From Roseburia lenta (lineage in GTDB: Bacteria; Bacillota; Clostridia; Lachnospirales; Lachnospiraceae), in contig NZ_JACOPG010000005.1 of assembly GCF_014287435.1 (NCBI RefSeq), positions 68,822 through 132,821 of the forward strand: DNA of 64,000 nt, in the 5' to 3' direction. Made by a program: the position numbers and the translations under genes. This document shows, in pieces, positions 27,771 through 37,643 of the stretch. The first letter of the stretch is position 1. Each line of letters starts with the position of its first letter. The notes under the pieces are model-generated. The model ran no database searches. It saw only the letters and a list, made by a program, of their open reading frames with translations, and was not told where the DNA came from.

Positions 27771-28223
27771 ATGAAGTGTCCTTTTTGTAGTAGTGAGAAT
27801 ACCAGAGTAATTGATTCCAGACCGGCAGATGACAACAATTCTATCCGCCGCCGTCGTATGTGTGATGAATGTGGCAAGCGTTTTACGACCTATGAAAAGG
27901 TAGAGACGATCCCTTTGATCGTGATCAAGAAAGACAACAACCGTGAACAGTATGATCGTGCCAAGATCGAGGCCGGTGTGCTCAGAGCCTGCCATAAGCG
28001 TCCGATTTCTGCCAACGACATCAACAAACTGATCGATGAAGTGGAAACAGAGATTTTCTCCAGAGAGGAAAAGGAGATCCCGAGTGACGAGATCGGCGAG
28101 ATCGTTATGGATAAGATCAAGGATCTGGATGATGTTGCTTATGTCAGATTTGCCTCTGTTTACCGTGAGTTTAAAGATGTCAATACATTTATGAGTGAAT
28201 TAAAGAAAATGTTAGACAAATAA
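27771..28223 (+). CDS. nrdR: Transcriptional repressor of ribonucleotide reductase genes
   Basis: 150 aa. A zinc ribbon (C3, C6, C31, C34) is followed by an ATP-cone domain that senses ATP/dATP. The frame is open from 27726, but GGAGGGAAGGC before ATG 27771 and the family start M-K-C-P-F-C set the start. Stand-alone here, with its own promoter and a probable NrdR box, so likely autoregulated. Its target nrd genes are not in this window. Confidence 0.96.
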   Translation: MKCPFCSSENTRVIDSRPADDNNSIRRRRMCDECGKRFTTYEKVETIPLIVIKKDNNREQYDRAKIEAGVLRACHKRPISANDINKLIDEVETEIFSREEKEIPSDEIGEIVMDKIKDLDDVAYVRFASVYREFKDVNTFMSELKKMLDK

Positions 28224-28307
28224 AAGGGTTAAGATTTTTTTACATGATCCGATATATTTTGTGTAAGGAACAAGAAGTTTTCGTGAGAGCGAAATTAGGA
28301 GTATAAG

Positions 28308-28703
28308 ATGAATATATCAGGTATCCGACCAGCCGTTGGATTTTATGATTATAACAGCATAAAGCAAGTCGAGAGTGTACCGGTCGCATCCCAGTCTATT
28401 TATATAGATGGTACGACCAAGGTATCCGGCAAGGTCGCCGAGGCAGGCACACAGCAGGATGCATCAGCCAGAAGCAGACAGACCTTTGGAGCATACGACT
28501 ATGCCAGCCAGTACGAGCCGAAGGCAACCTATGATCTCAAGGGCGCTGACAGCGATATCCGATCATTGGATGTGGCAAAGGCAGTCTCTGATATGCAAAA
28601 GGATGAATTGATCCATCAGTATCAGTACTTTGTAGGTCAGGATCTGGCAGTGGAAGCATCCCAGACACCATCTATGCGCGGCGCAGAAGACTTCTCACTC
28701 TAG
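28308..28703 (+). CDS. Conserved hypothetical protein
   Basis: 131 aa with no signal peptide, membrane span or known domain that I recognise. It starts M-N-I-S-G-I-R-P-A-V-G-F-Y-D-Y-N and has A-x-Y-D-L-K-G-A-D-S-D-I-R-S-L-D-V near residue 80, features I associate with small proteins found only in Lachnospiraceae. The middle is rich in Ala, Gln and Ser and probably disordered. It ends at a strong terminator. Function unknown. Confidence 0.7.
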   Translation: MNISGIRPAVGFYDYNSIKQVESVPVASQSIYIDGTTKVSGKVAEAGTQQDASARSRQTFGAYDYASQYEPKATYDLKGADSDIRSLDVAKAVSDMQKDELIHQYQYFVGQDLAVEASQTPSMRGAEDFSL

Positions 28704-28723
28704 GACAGAAAGACAGATTACAT

Positions 28724-28760
28724 AGAGATTCTCATTTGTGGATGAGGATCTCTTTTTGTT
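28724..28760 (+). terminator. Intrinsic terminator
   Basis: 12-bp stem (28724-28735 with 28742-28753, one G-T pair), 6-base loop, then TTTTGTTTT. Confidence 0.8.
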
Positions 28761-28804
28761 TTATGGAAAATTCCCTTTTACTCATTTTTTCATGCGGGAA
28801 AACA

Positions 28805-28833
28805 TTGTCTTTTACAGGTAATTTGCCTATAAT
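28805..28833 (+). promoter_or_regulatory. Promoter of the isochorismatase-like gene
   Basis: TTGTCT (28805-28810), 17-bp spacer, TATAAT (28828-28833). Confidence 0.6.
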
Positions 28834-28875
28834 TAAATTGGTATATTTTTCAACAACAGAAAGAGGTATAAGAAG

Positions 28876-29415
28876 ATGAGAATAAAGGCAGAAGATACAT
28901 TTGCGATCGTCATTGATTATCAGGAAAAGATCTTGCCGGCAATGAGCGGGCAGGAGGAACTGCTCCGCAAGAGCCAGATCTTACTGGGCGGCTTGAAGGC
29001 ACTGGAAGTACCAATGATCCTTACCACACAGTATGCCAAGGGATTGGGCAATAATATCCCGGCGATCACAGATGCCATGGGTGTGACAGAAGCGATCGAC
29101 AAGAATACTTTCAGCGTATATGACAATGAGAGCGTCCGACAGGCCATCCCGCATGGCAAAAAGAATGTCATCCTGTGCGGTATCGAGGCGCATATCTGTG
29201 TCTTACAATCTTTGATGGATCTGCAGGCAGCAGGCTATCAGACCATTCTGGTGGCAGACTGTGTAGCCAGCAGAAGCGACAGAGATCTGGCATTTGCCTA
29301 TGAGAGAGCAAAGCAGGAAGGTGCGATCATCACGAGCGCAGAAGCCATCCTTTACGAATTGGCAGGATCTTCCAAGCATCCTGCATTTAAGACGATCTCT
29401 GCCTTAGTAAAATAA
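28876..29415 (+). CDS. Isochorismatase-family cysteine hydrolase
   Basis: 179 aa cytoplasmic hydrolase of the YcaC/isochorismatase superfamily. The Asp-Lys-Cys triad can be placed at D14 (I-D-Y-Q-E), K76 (D-K-N-T-F-S) and C108 (G-I-E-A-H-I-C-V-L). Substrate unknown; relatives act on isochorismate, nicotinamide or other small amides. It is followed after 26 bp by rpiB and may be cotranscribed with it. Confidence 0.85.
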   Translation: MRIKAEDTFAIVIDYQEKILPAMSGQEELLRKSQILLGGLKALEVPMILTTQYAKGLGNNIPAITDAMGVTEAIDKNTFSVYDNESVRQAIPHGKKNVILCGIEAHICVLQSLMDLQAAGYQTILVADCVASRSDRDLAFAYERAKQEGAIITSAEAILYELAGSSKHPAFKTISALVK

Positions 29416-29441
29416 AAAGAAATGATGAATGGAGAAAAGAA

Positions 29442-29885
29442 ATGAAAATAGGAATTGGAAACGATCATGCAGCAGTTACTATGAAAAATGAGATCAAGGC
29501 ATACTTGGAGGAATTGGGACACGAGGTTGTAGACTTTGGTATCTCCAAGGAGGAAAGTTGCGATTATCCGGTATATGGAGAAGCCGTGGGACGCGCTGTT
29601 GTATCCGGTCAGGTGGAATGTGGCGTACTTATTTGCGGTACCGGTGTTGGGATTTCCATTGCAGCCAATAAGGTGCCGGGCGTGCGTGCAGCAGTATGTT
29701 CCGATACGACAACAGCCCGTCTGGTAAAAGAACACAACAATGCTAATATCATTGCTTTTGGTGCCCGCATCGTTGGTATCGAAGTGGCAAAAGATATTGT
29801 CAAAACATATTTAGATGCAGAGTTTCAGGGCGGACGCCATGAAAAGCGTATCGCTATGATCCACGATATCGAGAATAAAAGATAA
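29442..29885 (+). CDS. rpiB: Ribose-5-phosphate isomerase B
   Basis: 147 aa sugar-phosphate isomerase of the RpiB/LacAB family. It shows G-N-D-H-A near the N-terminus, the catalytic Cys65 in C-G-T-G-V-G-I-S-I, and H-N-N-A-N-I-I-A-F-G-A-R. The cysteine fits the RpiB type. It works with rpe (13665-14312) in the pentose phosphate pathway. An allose-6-phosphate role cannot be excluded. Confidence 0.92.
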   Translation: MKIGIGNDHAAVTMKNEIKAYLEELGHEVVDFGISKEESCDYPVYGEAVGRAVVSGQVECGVLICGTGVGISIAANKVPGVRAAVCSDTTTARLVKEHNNANIIAFGARIVGIEVAKDIVKTYLDAEFQGGRHEKRIAMIHDIENKR

Positions 29886-29898
29886 GGAAATATAGCCT

Positions 29899-32196
29899 AT
29901 GCCAAAGATGATTTATCTGGGAATCTTGTTTGTGCTGACACTTCTGGTGGTAGCATTCGCCGGTATGATCCGGGAAAAACAGGATCGGGTCAGTAAAAGC
30001 ATATTTACACTTTTTGTTGCAGTCGTTGTTGCCGTTGTAGCCAATGGCATCTTTATCATGACAGATGAGAAAGCAATCGCTACGGTTTCTCACTCTGTCT
30101 TTTTGGCATGCATTGACTGGCTGCTCTTGTTCATGCTCCGCTATGTCTATTTTTACACGGACAATGAGGAAAAACAGGTCAAATGGATGACACCGTGTTA
30201 CCTCGTGGCTGGTTTGGAAACGGTTAGTATGCTGCTCAATCCTTGGCTGCATCATGTCTTTATCTTAAAGGAGGCTTTTTCAAAGTCTTACGGGGCATAT
30301 TTTTATCCGACAGGTTATTCCGGTATTTTTTATGTGCATTTGGCTTATTGTTATGGACTGGTTGCCTGGATCGTGCTTCTGTTGATGGTAAAGATCCGCC
30401 ATACGGCGCGTTTGTACCGCAAGAAATATACATCCATCCTGGTGTCTTTTCTGGCAATCATCATATGTGATGCAATCGGACTGGCGCTCAATCTGCCAAT
30501 CGATATTTCCCTGATCTTTTATGGGGCAGCGGCACTGATCATCTGCTTTTTTACCGAGTTTTATGTGCCACAGGCTATGCGTGACAAGATCCTTGCCAAT
30601 GCGGTACAGATCGCAGAGATGGGCGTAGGCTGTTTTGACATCAGTGGAAAATGTATCTATGTCAATCGGCGTGGAAAGGACATGTTCTACCGCTACAAGC
30701 ATCTTGCCCTGGACGAGGATTTAAGCGTTGCAGAGCAGTATTTTGAGGGCTGGCTCAAGCGGCATTGGAAAGAGGAATGTAGCGAGCAGGTCTATATGGA
30801 GCATTTTGAGGCAGATGATAAGACCTTCAATTATGAGTTTACCGTACAGCGTCTGACGGACGAGGAAGATGTATTCTTGGGCTATTTTATTACCTGTATT
30901 GACCGGACGGAAGAGACGGAGAAATACAGGGAAGAACATTTTCGTGCAACGCATGACCTTTTGACAGGTATCTATAACGAGCAGTATTTTGAGGAAAGGG
31001 TGACAGAGACCCTGCGCACGGCGGGCAAGCCTTACGTCATGATCACTTCCGATATCAAGGATTTCAAATTGATCAATGATATATTGGGAACCCAGCGCGG
31101 TGATGAGATCCTCAAGATGCATGCGTACTTTTTCCGGGAGCGTGCCAAGGAAGATGATCTTTATTGCCGTCTGAACGAAGATCAGTTTGCCTTTTGTATG
31201 CCCAAAGAGCGTTTTACGGAAGAACTTTTCTTAGATGTCATGGATCGTCTGGTCGACACCTTTGCAAACGAATACTTCCACTTGCAGATCTATATGGGCG
31301 TTTATGAGATAACGGATGTGACAGAGCCTGTTTTTGTCATGGTGGATAAATGTAATCTGGCGATCAACACGATCAAGGGAGATTATGCAAGGCGTGTGGC
31401 ATATTTCGATGATGCCCTTTTGCAAAAAAAACTGGAGAAGAACCTGATCATCAATGAATTTGAGCAGGCATTGGAACTGGGGCAGATCCGGATCTATCTA
31501 CAGGCACAGACGAGAAGAGACGGCAGTCTGCTTGGGGCAGAGGCACTTGCCAGATGGATCCATCCGATCAAGGGACTGATCGCACCGGATGAATTTATAC
31601 CGGTCTTAGAGTCGGCAGGTCTGGTACACAAGTTAGACCTTTATGTATGGGATTTAGCCGCCAGACAGTTGGCAATCTGGCGGGATCAGGGACGGGATGA
31701 TCTGTATCTTTCGGTCAATATTTCCGTGCAGGATCAATATTATCTGGATGTTTATGATGTCTTTACCCGTCTGGTCGAAAAATATGATCTCGACCCACAC
31801 AAGTTAAAACTAGAGATCACGGAAACGCTTTTTGTGACGGAAATGGAAAATCACAGATATATGCTGGAAAGATTGCAGGCGTATGGATTTGAGATCGAGA
31901 TCGACGATTTCGGCAGTGGCTATTCTTCTTTGAATATCTTAAAGGATATCAAGGCGGATGTGATCAAGATCGACATGGAATTTTTACAGGAAACGGTCAA
32001 TGTCGACCGGAGCTGGTCGATCTTATCGGCGCTGATCCGCCTGATCGGGCAGTTACATATGGATGTGATCACAGAGGGTGTTGAGACAGAGGAACAGGTG
32101 GAAGCATTGGCGCAGATGGGATGTCAGCATTTCCAGGGATATTATTTCTGCCGCCCGATGCCGGTAGACCAGTTCGAGAAAAAATATCGTATCTGA
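29899..32196 (+). CDS. Membrane GGDEF-EAL protein, probable c-di-GMP phosphodiesterase
   Basis: 765 aa. Seven hydrophobic spans (about 1-215) resemble the 7TM sensor region of some histidine kinases; a PAS-like part (about 225-345) follows. The GGDEF domain (about 350-490) is degenerate: N-E-D-Q-F stands where GGDEF should be. The EAL domain (about 505-760) keeps its motifs: E-A-L-A-R-W, N-I-S, E-I-T-E-T, D-D-F-G-S-G-Y-S-S, E-G-V-E-T and Q-G-Y-Y-F. It should therefore degrade c-di-GMP. It lies next to a chemoreceptor gene, which suggests a link to motility. Confidence 0.88.
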   Translation: MPKMIYLGILFVLTLLVVAFAGMIREKQDRVSKSIFTLFVAVVVAVVANGIFIMTDEKAIATVSHSVFLACIDWLLLFMLRYVYFYTDNEEKQVKWMTPCYLVAGLETVSMLLNPWLHHVFILKEAFSKSYGAYFYPTGYSGIFYVHLAYCYGLVAWIVLLLMVKIRHTARLYRKKYTSILVSFLAIIICDAIGLALNLPIDISLIFYGAAALIICFFTEFYVPQAMRDKILANAVQIAEMGVGCFDISGKCIYVNRRGKDMFYRYKHLALDEDLSVAEQYFEGWLKRHWKEECSEQVYMEHFEADDKTFNYEFTVQRLTDEEDVFLGYFITCIDRTEETEKYREEHFRATHDLLTGIYNEQYFEERVTETLRTAGKPYVMITSDIKDFKLINDILGTQRGDEILKMHAYFFRERAKEDDLYCRLNEDQFAFCMPKERFTEELFLDVMDRLVDTFANEYFHLQIYMGVYEITDVTEPVFVMVDKCNLAINTIKGDYARRVAYFDDALLQKKLEKNLIINEFEQALELGQIRIYLQAQTRRDGSLLGAEALARWIHPIKGLIAPDEFIPVLESAGLVHKLDLYVWDLAARQLAIWRDQGRDDLYLSVNISVQDQYYLDVYDVFTRLVEKYDLDPHKLKLEITETLFVTEMENHRYMLERLQAYGFEIEIDDFGSGYSSLNILKDIKADVIKIDMEFLQETVNVDRSWSILSALIRLIGQLHMDVITEGVETEEQVEALAQMGCQHFQGYYFCRPMPVDQFEKKYRI

Positions 32197-32343
32197 GAGT
32201 TATGAAAAGAAAAATATCGTATGTGGACGAAAAGTTATCGAAATTTTGATAATTTTCGCTATTTTTTATATATGAAGAAAAAGCAATTATGGTAAACTTG
32301 GCACGGAAAATATTAAGATAGGAAACTTATGGAGGCATGAGAG

Positions 32344-34113
32344 ATGGAAAAGAGGTCAAAGGATACAAAAAATACGACAAAGAATAACAAGAAAAAAATG
32401 TCGGGAATGATGGCAAAGATCGTTACACCGGTTGCGGCAATGGCATTGGTGACACTGGTTACCGTTTCGGGGCTGCGCATGGCAGTACAAAATCTGTATA
32501 ATCAGGGAATGATGATTTCGGAGCAGATTGTATCCTGTGTGGATGCAGCAGGTGCGTTAGATACGGATTACACAAAGATGCAGAGTTATACCTCAAATGT
32601 AATTCATGAGCCGAGCGAACAGACCATAGGTGGATACTCAGATGCACTCGATCAGGCCTATGGACGTATGGTCAAAAACATCGAAGTATTCAAAAAATAC
32701 GCAAATGCTAGCAAGGAAAAAGAAACGGTTTTGGATCTGCATGAGAAGTTAAAGGGTATGTATGACTATCAGCAGGCGCAGATGCAGAATGCTGTTTATG
32801 GCACAGAGATCCCGGAAGAAGTATTGGCGGCAGAGAGTGGATACAATACGGGTATTTTATCTGATATTTCGGAACTGGAGAAGATGATACAGGCGGATGA
32901 AAAAGAGGCGAAGGCAGCCTTGAAGCAGGCAAAGATCCTGTCTAATATAGTGATCGCCGGTTCGATCGCCTTTACGGTACTGATCTTTATTATTGTTGTA
33001 TTGATCAGCGTGCGACTGATCGTGACACCGGTCAAGAAATCTTCCAAGGAACTTGGCGATATGGTGGATGAGGTCAACAATGCAGCAGCCGATCTGACCA
33101 AGCGAATTTCAGTCAACCAGAAGGACGAGATCGGTAGTCTGGTCGAGGGCGTCAATACTTTTATCGAGGCATTGCAGAATGTGATCGCCAAGATCCGCGA
33201 CTCTTCCGTACATTTGAATTCTACCTTTGCGGCAGTGACTGACAGCGTGACGTCCGTCAATGGCAATGCGACGGATATTTCTGCCGTCATGGAAGAACTT
33301 TCTGCAACCATGGAGGAAGTTTCTGCAACATTGGCAAACGTCAATGAGCGTGTGGAAAAGGCGGGAACGGGCATGGATCGAATTTCCGAACAGAGCGAAC
33401 ATATACTGACCTATGCGACCGAGATGCAGGATCGTGCGACACAGTTGGAAGATACGGCAGTTTCCAACAAGGATACGACTTCTGCCATGATCCAGGAGAT
33501 CCTTGGGACCTTGCAGCAGGCGATCGAGAATAGCAGGAGCGTAGAAGAAGTCAATGCGCTGACGGATGAGATCTTAAACATTTCTTCCCAGACCAATCTT
33601 TTGGCACTCAATGCTTCCATCGAGGCGGCAAGAGCCGGAGAGGCAGGCAAGGGCTTTGCGGTTGTCGCAGATGAGATCCGTGTCTTGGCAGACAGCAGCA
33701 GAGAAACGGCGGGCAACATCCAGCAGATCAATGCTAAGGTTGTTGCAGCGGTAGGAGATCTGGCAAAGAACTCTGAAAATATTGTTACCTATATTAATGA
33801 AAATATCTTGAAAGATTATGACGGATTCGTAGAGTCCGGTCATAAATATCGCGCAGATGCTGATTATATCAATGAAGTGATGACATCCTTTACGGAGTCC
33901 GTCGATCATTTGCGCCAGACCATGGATGAGGTCGTAGAAAACGTAAATGATGTATCCACCGCGGTAGAACAGGGCGCAGAGGGCGTGACCAACGCGGCAG
34001 AAAATACATCACAGTTGGTAGGCGAGATGGATACCATCATGAAGGAGATCGACGAAAGTAATAACATTATTTCCGAACTTTCGACCCAGACAAACCGCTT
34101 TATCAACGTCTGA
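32344..34113 (+). CDS. Methyl-accepting chemotaxis protein, HAMP type
   Basis: 589 aa. A cytoplasmic Lys-rich start, a membrane span (about 28-50), an extracellular helical region (about 50-195), a second span (about 200-222), a HAMP domain, then the signalling coiled coil with the conserved tip [20 protein letters not shown]. Classic receptor layout. The small ligand region may be a four-helix bundle. The ligand is unknown. Confidence 0.93.
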   Translation: MEKRSKDTKNTTKNNKKKMSGMMAKIVTPVAAMALVTLVTVSGLRMAVQNLYNQGMMISEQIVSCVDAAGALDTDYTKMQSYTSNVIHEPSEQTIGGYSDALDQAYGRMVKNIEVFKKYANASKEKETVLDLHEKLKGMYDYQQAQMQNAVYGTEIPEEVLAAESGYNTGILSDISELEKMIQADEKEAKAALKQAKILSNIVIAGSIAFTVLIFIIVVLISVRLIVTPVKKSSKELGDMVDEVNNAAADLTKRISVNQKDEIGSLVEGVNTFIEALQNVIAKIRDSSVHLNSTFAAVTDSVTSVNGNATDISAVMEELSATMEEVSATLANVNERVEKAGTGMDRISEQSEHILTYATEMQDRATQLEDTAVSNKDTTSAMIQEILGTLQQAIENSRSVEEVNALTDEILNISSQTNLLALNASIEAARAGEAGKGFAVVADEIRVLADSSRETAGNIQQINAKVVAAVGDLAKNSENIVTYINENILKDYDGFVESGHKYRADADYINEVMTSFTESVDHLRQTMDEVVENVNDVSTAVEQGAEGVTNAAENTSQLVGEMDTIMKEIDESNNIISELSTQTNRFINV

Positions 34114-34204
34114 TCGTACTAATACTTGAAATATGTGGCAAGATATATTAAAATATAGAGCATAAGTGGGCTCGGGTCCATAGAGTATTAAGGAGGAAGA
34201 AAGA

Positions 34205-34762
34205 ATGATTTCAGCTGGCGATTTTAGAAATGGCGTTACCATCGAATTGGAAGGCAACGTTTACCAGATCATCGAATTTCAACATGTTAAGCCTGGTAAG
34301 GGTGCGGCATTTGTTCGTACAAAGTTAAAGAATATCAAAAACGGTGGTGTTGTAGAAAAGACATTCCGTCCGACAGAGAAGTGTCCACAGGCACACATCG
34401 ATCGTAAGGATATGCAGTATCTTTACAATGATGGAGATCTCTACTACTTCATGGACGTAGAGAATTATGAGCAGATCGCGCTCAGCACAGATGATATCGG
34501 TGATGCATTAAAGTTCGTTAAGGAAAATGAAATGGTTAAGGTATGCTCTCACAAGGGAAGCGTATTTGCAGTAGAACCACCACTTTTCGTAGAACTTGAG
34601 ATCACAGAGACAGAACCGGGATTCAAGGGAGACACAGCAACAGGTGCTACAAAGCCTGCTACCGTTGAGACAGGAGCAACTGTTTATGTACCTTTGTTCG
34701 TTGAGCAGAACGATGTGATCAAGATCGACACCAGAACAGGGGAATACTTATCAAGAGTATAA
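34205..34762 (+). CDS. efp: Translation elongation factor P
   Basis: 185 aa three-domain protein that relieves ribosome stalling at polyproline. The loop that carries the modified residue is H-V-K-P-G-K32-G-A-A-F; Lys32 with this context fits EF-P. No epm-type modification gene is in the window. Standard length, AGGAGG ribosome site. Confidence 0.97.
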   Translation: MISAGDFRNGVTIELEGNVYQIIEFQHVKPGKGAAFVRTKLKNIKNGGVVEKTFRPTEKCPQAHIDRKDMQYLYNDGDLYYFMDVENYEQIALSTDDIGDALKFVKENEMVKVCSHKGSVFAVEPPLFVELEITETEPGFKGDTATGATKPATVETGATVYVPLFVEQNDVIKIDTRTGEYLSRV

Positions 34763-34777
34763 GTAGAGACTAGACGT

Positions 34778-34987
34778 ATGGATTTCAAGAAATTACCTTT
34801 TTCACAAATGTTACAGGACCGCAGGGTGTTTGGCATTTTTGATGATGTATTTCAACAAGGAACTTGGCTGAATGTTTCAGCACTTTTAGCCAGTGAATCA
34901 TGTATTGAGGATGCTTACGCAGATGGCACGATTCCGAGCGAGACTTTAGATCTGATCGTGGAGCGCTTGGAAGATCTGCAGGCGTAG
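34778..34987 (+). CDS. Small conserved hypothetical protein
   Basis: 69 aa, acidic, predicted mainly helical, no cysteine-rich or membrane motif. It starts 15 bp after efp and ends just before a hairpin, so it is probably cotranscribed with efp. The upstream context TAAGTAGAGACTAGACGT has no strong ribosome site. I do not recognise a family. Confidence 0.55.
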   Translation: MDFKKLPFSQMLQDRRVFGIFDDVFQQGTWLNVSALLASESCIEDAYADGTIPSETLDLIVERLEDLQA

Positions 34988-35007
34988 ACTCATATTACAG
35001 GACGAAG

Positions 35008-35037
35008 ACAGGATGTATCGAGAGATACATCCTGTTT
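35008..35037 (+). terminator. Hairpin terminator after the efp operon
   Basis: Perfect 12-bp stem ACAGGATGTATC (35008-35019) with its complement (35024-35035), loop GAGA, then only TTGAT; a weak T-run. Confidence 0.6.
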
Positions 35038-35068
35038 GATATACATTACAGACCCAAAGGAGTTACCA

Positions 35069-35755
35069 ATGAAGATATCTATCATAAACGGGGATGGCAC
35101 GACCACCTATGTAGAAAATATGACTCCGGTTACCAGCCTTGAGGAATTTTCCGATTCCCTGACCAGTGCAACCCAAGCCTTAAATGATAGTCAGACAGAG
35201 ACAAACGCGACTTTTGCCGGGACAAGTCTTACGGTACCGACAGATCTGATGAGCATTTTTGAAGAAGCAGCCGATACCTATGGCGTGGATGTCAATCTTT
35301 TGACTGCCATAGCCAAGCAGGAATCCAATTTTACAGCAGATGCCACGAGTTCCAGTGGCGCTATGGGCATTATGCAGCTCATGCCTGCCACTGCGCAGGG
35401 GCTTGGCGTATCGGATGCCTATGATCCATATCAAAACATCATGGGCGGTGCAAAATATATCGGTCAGTTGCTTTCCCGCTATGACGGGGACGTATCACTT
35501 GCGCTTGCCGCATACAATGCCGGCAGTGGGAATGTAGCAAAATATGGCGGTATTCCACCTTTTGCCGAGACACAGAATTATGTTTCAAAAGTGCTTGGTT
35601 ATTATCAGAATGGAGTCGACATTCCGTCACAGACCAGCAGTGCACAGGCAAGTGCTACAGATACGGAAGGGCTGTCCGCAGATGAAAGGCAGAATATTTA
35701 CCGGCAGATGCTCAGTCTGACCAATCAACTGATCTTAGATAAATTAGAAGCCTAA
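35069..35755 (+). CDS. Lytic transglycosylase (SLT domain)
   Basis: 228 aa. The C-terminal SLT domain (about 60-185) has the catalytic Glu in A-K-Q-E-S-N-F, G-A-M-G-I-M-Q-L-M-P and A-Y-N-A-G-S-G-N-V, the signature of family 1 peptidoglycan lyases. The N-terminal 55 residues are low in complexity and not a signal peptide, as in flagellar or phage-type transglycosylases exported by another route. AAAGGAG decides ATG 35069 over the in-frame ATG at 35036. Confidence 0.88.
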   Translation: MKISIINGDGTTTYVENMTPVTSLEEFSDSLTSATQALNDSQTETNATFAGTSLTVPTDLMSIFEEAADTYGVDVNLLTAIAKQESNFTADATSSSGAMGIMQLMPATAQGLGVSDAYDPYQNIMGGAKYIGQLLSRYDGDVSLALAAYNAGSGNVAKYGGIPPFAETQNYVSKVLGYYQNGVDIPSQTSSAQASATDTEGLSADERQNIYRQMLSLTNQLILDKLEA

Positions 35756-35770
35756 AGAAATAGCATATAG

Positions 35771-35803
35771 AAAAAAGACATCAGATCAACTGATGTCTTT
35801 TTT
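35771..35803. terminator. Bidirectional terminator
   Basis: Stem AAAAAAGACATCAG (35771-35784) with its exact complement (35790-35803) and a 5-base loop. It serves the transglycosylase gene on the plus strand and the tRNA on the minus strand. Confidence 0.85.
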
Positions 35804-35806
35804 TAA

Positions 35807-35879
35807 AGCTAGCGACGAGAGTTGAACTCGTGACCTCCTCACTACCAATGAGGTGCGCTACCACCTGTGCCACGCCAGC
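35807..35879 (-). tRNA. tRNA-Thr(GGT)
   Basis: A 73-nt cloverleaf on the minus strand: acceptor GCTGGCG with CGCTAGC (one G-T), a 4-bp D stem with one mismatch, anticodon stem CCTCA/TGAGG around loop TTGGTAG (anticodon GGT), T arm ACGAG-TTCAACT-CTCGT, discriminator T. CCA is not encoded. It has its own promoter and terminator. Confidence 0.93.
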
Positions 35880-35900
35880 TTGTCGTTTACCGACCTGTAT

Positions 35901-35929
35901 AATATACTATAAAGCCATGAGCGTGTCAA
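35901..35929 (-). promoter_or_regulatory. Promoter of tRNA-Thr
   Basis: Minus strand: TTGACA (35924-35929), 17-bp spacer, TATATT (35901-35906), 21 bp before the tRNA. Confidence 0.8.
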
Positions 35930-36028
35930 GAGACTTTTTGCAATAATGTTTTGACCTTTTTAGTTGGGGGAATTGCGCAGGCTGGCATAGAATGATAAGA
36001 TACAAAAAGAAAGTCTTGGAGGAAAGAT

Positions 36029-37576
36029 ATGCGGATCGGGATCAGTGCAGGCGTAGGAAAAAACAAAACAATCAGAGATGCCTTGCAGGAGCAGGGACTG
36101 AGTCTGGATTATGTCTGTGGCGGAATCGGCAGATGCGGAAAATGTGCGGTGCGCGTCATTTCCGGGCATGTGCCTGTTACAGGGGCCGACCGGGCATTTT
36201 TTTCAAAAGAGGCATTAGAGCAGGGCTGGCGTCTTGCCTGTCAGATGCAGGTGACAGATGATATAGAGATAGAAGTGGCAGAGGATCTGGTCTGTCAAAA
36301 AGAAGCCGGCATACAGGTCGCTGGTCTTTATCCACAGGATGAAAAAACAGATCAGGGGGTGCCAACAAAGGCTGCCTATGGCATTGCTATTGACCTGGGT
36401 ACGACTACGATCGGCTTTTCCCTGGTCGATCTTGCTACAGGACAGGTCGAGTCATGCCTAAGCCGCATGAATTCCCAGCGGATCTACGGAGCGGATGTCT
36501 TGTCCCGTATCCAGAGTGCAAATGAGGGACATGGGGATGACCTGCGCCGGTACGCAGAATCGGATCTGACGCAGGGGATCAAAGACCTTTGCAAAAACCG
36601 GATACAAGTGTCTGATATCCGGCATATCGTCATTGCCGGCAATACGACCATGTGCCATCTGCTGCGGGGCTATTCCTGTCAGACCTTGGGCGTGGCTCCT
36701 TTTCAACCGGTTAGCATCAAACAGGAAGATTTTGTGCAAAAGGGGATCGCGGTAACGATCCTGCCGGGGGCATCCGCTTTTGTCGGAGGAGACATCATAT
36801 CCGGTATCTATGGGATCCGGGAGCATATGGATGCTGACGAGCCATGGATGCTTTTGGATTTCGGAACCAACGGAGAGATGGTCCTTTGGACGGGAGAGGA
36901 GTATTTTGCCACGGCGGCTGCGGCTGGACCGGCATTTGAGGGCGGGAATATTTCCTGCGGCTGTGCCAGTATTCCGGGGGCAATCAGCAGCGTTATGATC
37001 GCCGGACGCAACTCGCATACCAGGACGATCGGCGGCCTCCCGGCGATCGGTATCTGTGGCAGCGGGATTTTGGAGGCGGTCAGCGGCATGAAAAAAGGGG
37101 GGATCGTGGACGAAAACGGCACCTTTGCGGCGGATAGCCCGGAGGATGGATTTGCCCTAAATACGCCGGGCAGTCAGGAAAAGATCTCTTTGACACAGGA
37201 AGACATCCGGCAGTTTCAGATGGCAAAAGCGGCGATCGCCGTGGGGCAGAAGACCCTGTTAAAAGCGGCTGGTATGGAGGCTTGGCAGGTAAAAAAGGTA
37301 TATCTGGCAGGCGGCATGGGTACCTTTTTAAATGTGCGCGCAGCGGTAGAGACCGGTCTGGTGGAAAAAAGTTTTTTGCCGGTGGCAAAAGCCGGAGGGA
37401 ATACTTCTTTACAGGGGGCAGTTTCCTATCTGAAAAAGACCGGACAGGAGCAGATTTTAGAAAAGGATAAATTAAAGGAAATCACGGAGAAAATGCAGGT
37501 TCTTATGCTTGCGGATATGCCGGACTTTGCGGATGCCTACATTTCGCATATGGCATTGACAGAGTTTAAGGCATGA
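36029..37576 (+). CDS. RamA/RACo-like ATP-dependent activator of corrinoid proteins
   Basis: 515 aa. An N-terminal [2Fe-2S] domain holds C30, C36, C39 and C71; the rest is an ASKHA-type nucleotide-binding domain with D-L-G-T-T-T and D-F-G-T-N-G-E (DUF4445). Known relatives use ATP to drive reduction of inactive Co(II) corrinoid proteins in methyltransferase systems. No methyltransferase or corrinoid protein gene is adjacent, so its partner must be elsewhere. GGAGGAAAG precedes the ATG. Confidence 0.85.
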   Translation: MRIGISAGVGKNKTIRDALQEQGLSLDYVCGGIGRCGKCAVRVISGHVPVTGADRAFFSKEALEQGWRLACQMQVTDDIEIEVAEDLVCQKEAGIQVAGLYPQDEKTDQGVPTKAAYGIAIDLGTTTIGFSLVDLATGQVESCLSRMNSQRIYGADVLSRIQSANEGHGDDLRRYAESDLTQGIKDLCKNRIQVSDIRHIVIAGNTTMCHLLRGYSCQTLGVAPFQPVSIKQEDFVQKGIAVTILPGASAFVGGDIISGIYGIREHMDADEPWMLLDFGTNGEMVLWTGEEYFATAAAAGPAFEGGNISCGCASIPGAISSVMIAGRNSHTRTIGGLPAIGICGSGILEAVSGMKKGGIVDENGTFAADSPEDGFALNTPGSQEKISLTQEDIRQFQMAKAAIAVGQKTLLKAAGMEAWQVKKVYLAGGMGTFLNVRAAVETGLVEKSFLPVAKAGGNTSLQGAVSYLKKTGQEQILEKDKLKEITEKMQVLMLADMPDFADAYISHMALTEFKA

Positions 37577-37643
37577 GGCACAATAGGTGCGGTAACTTTG
37601 GCAGAGCATAGGATGTAAAATAGACGACAAGGTGGGACCGAAG

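Noticed and set aside
32178..32222. Repeated GAAAAATATCGTAT at the end of the GGDEF-EAL gene
   Set aside because: A small local duplication only; no further structure or function seen.
32280..32343. Sigma-54 promoter at TGGCACGGAAAATATT before the second chemoreceptor gene
   Set aside because: The -24 part is good, but the expected GC at -12 (TTGC) is missing.
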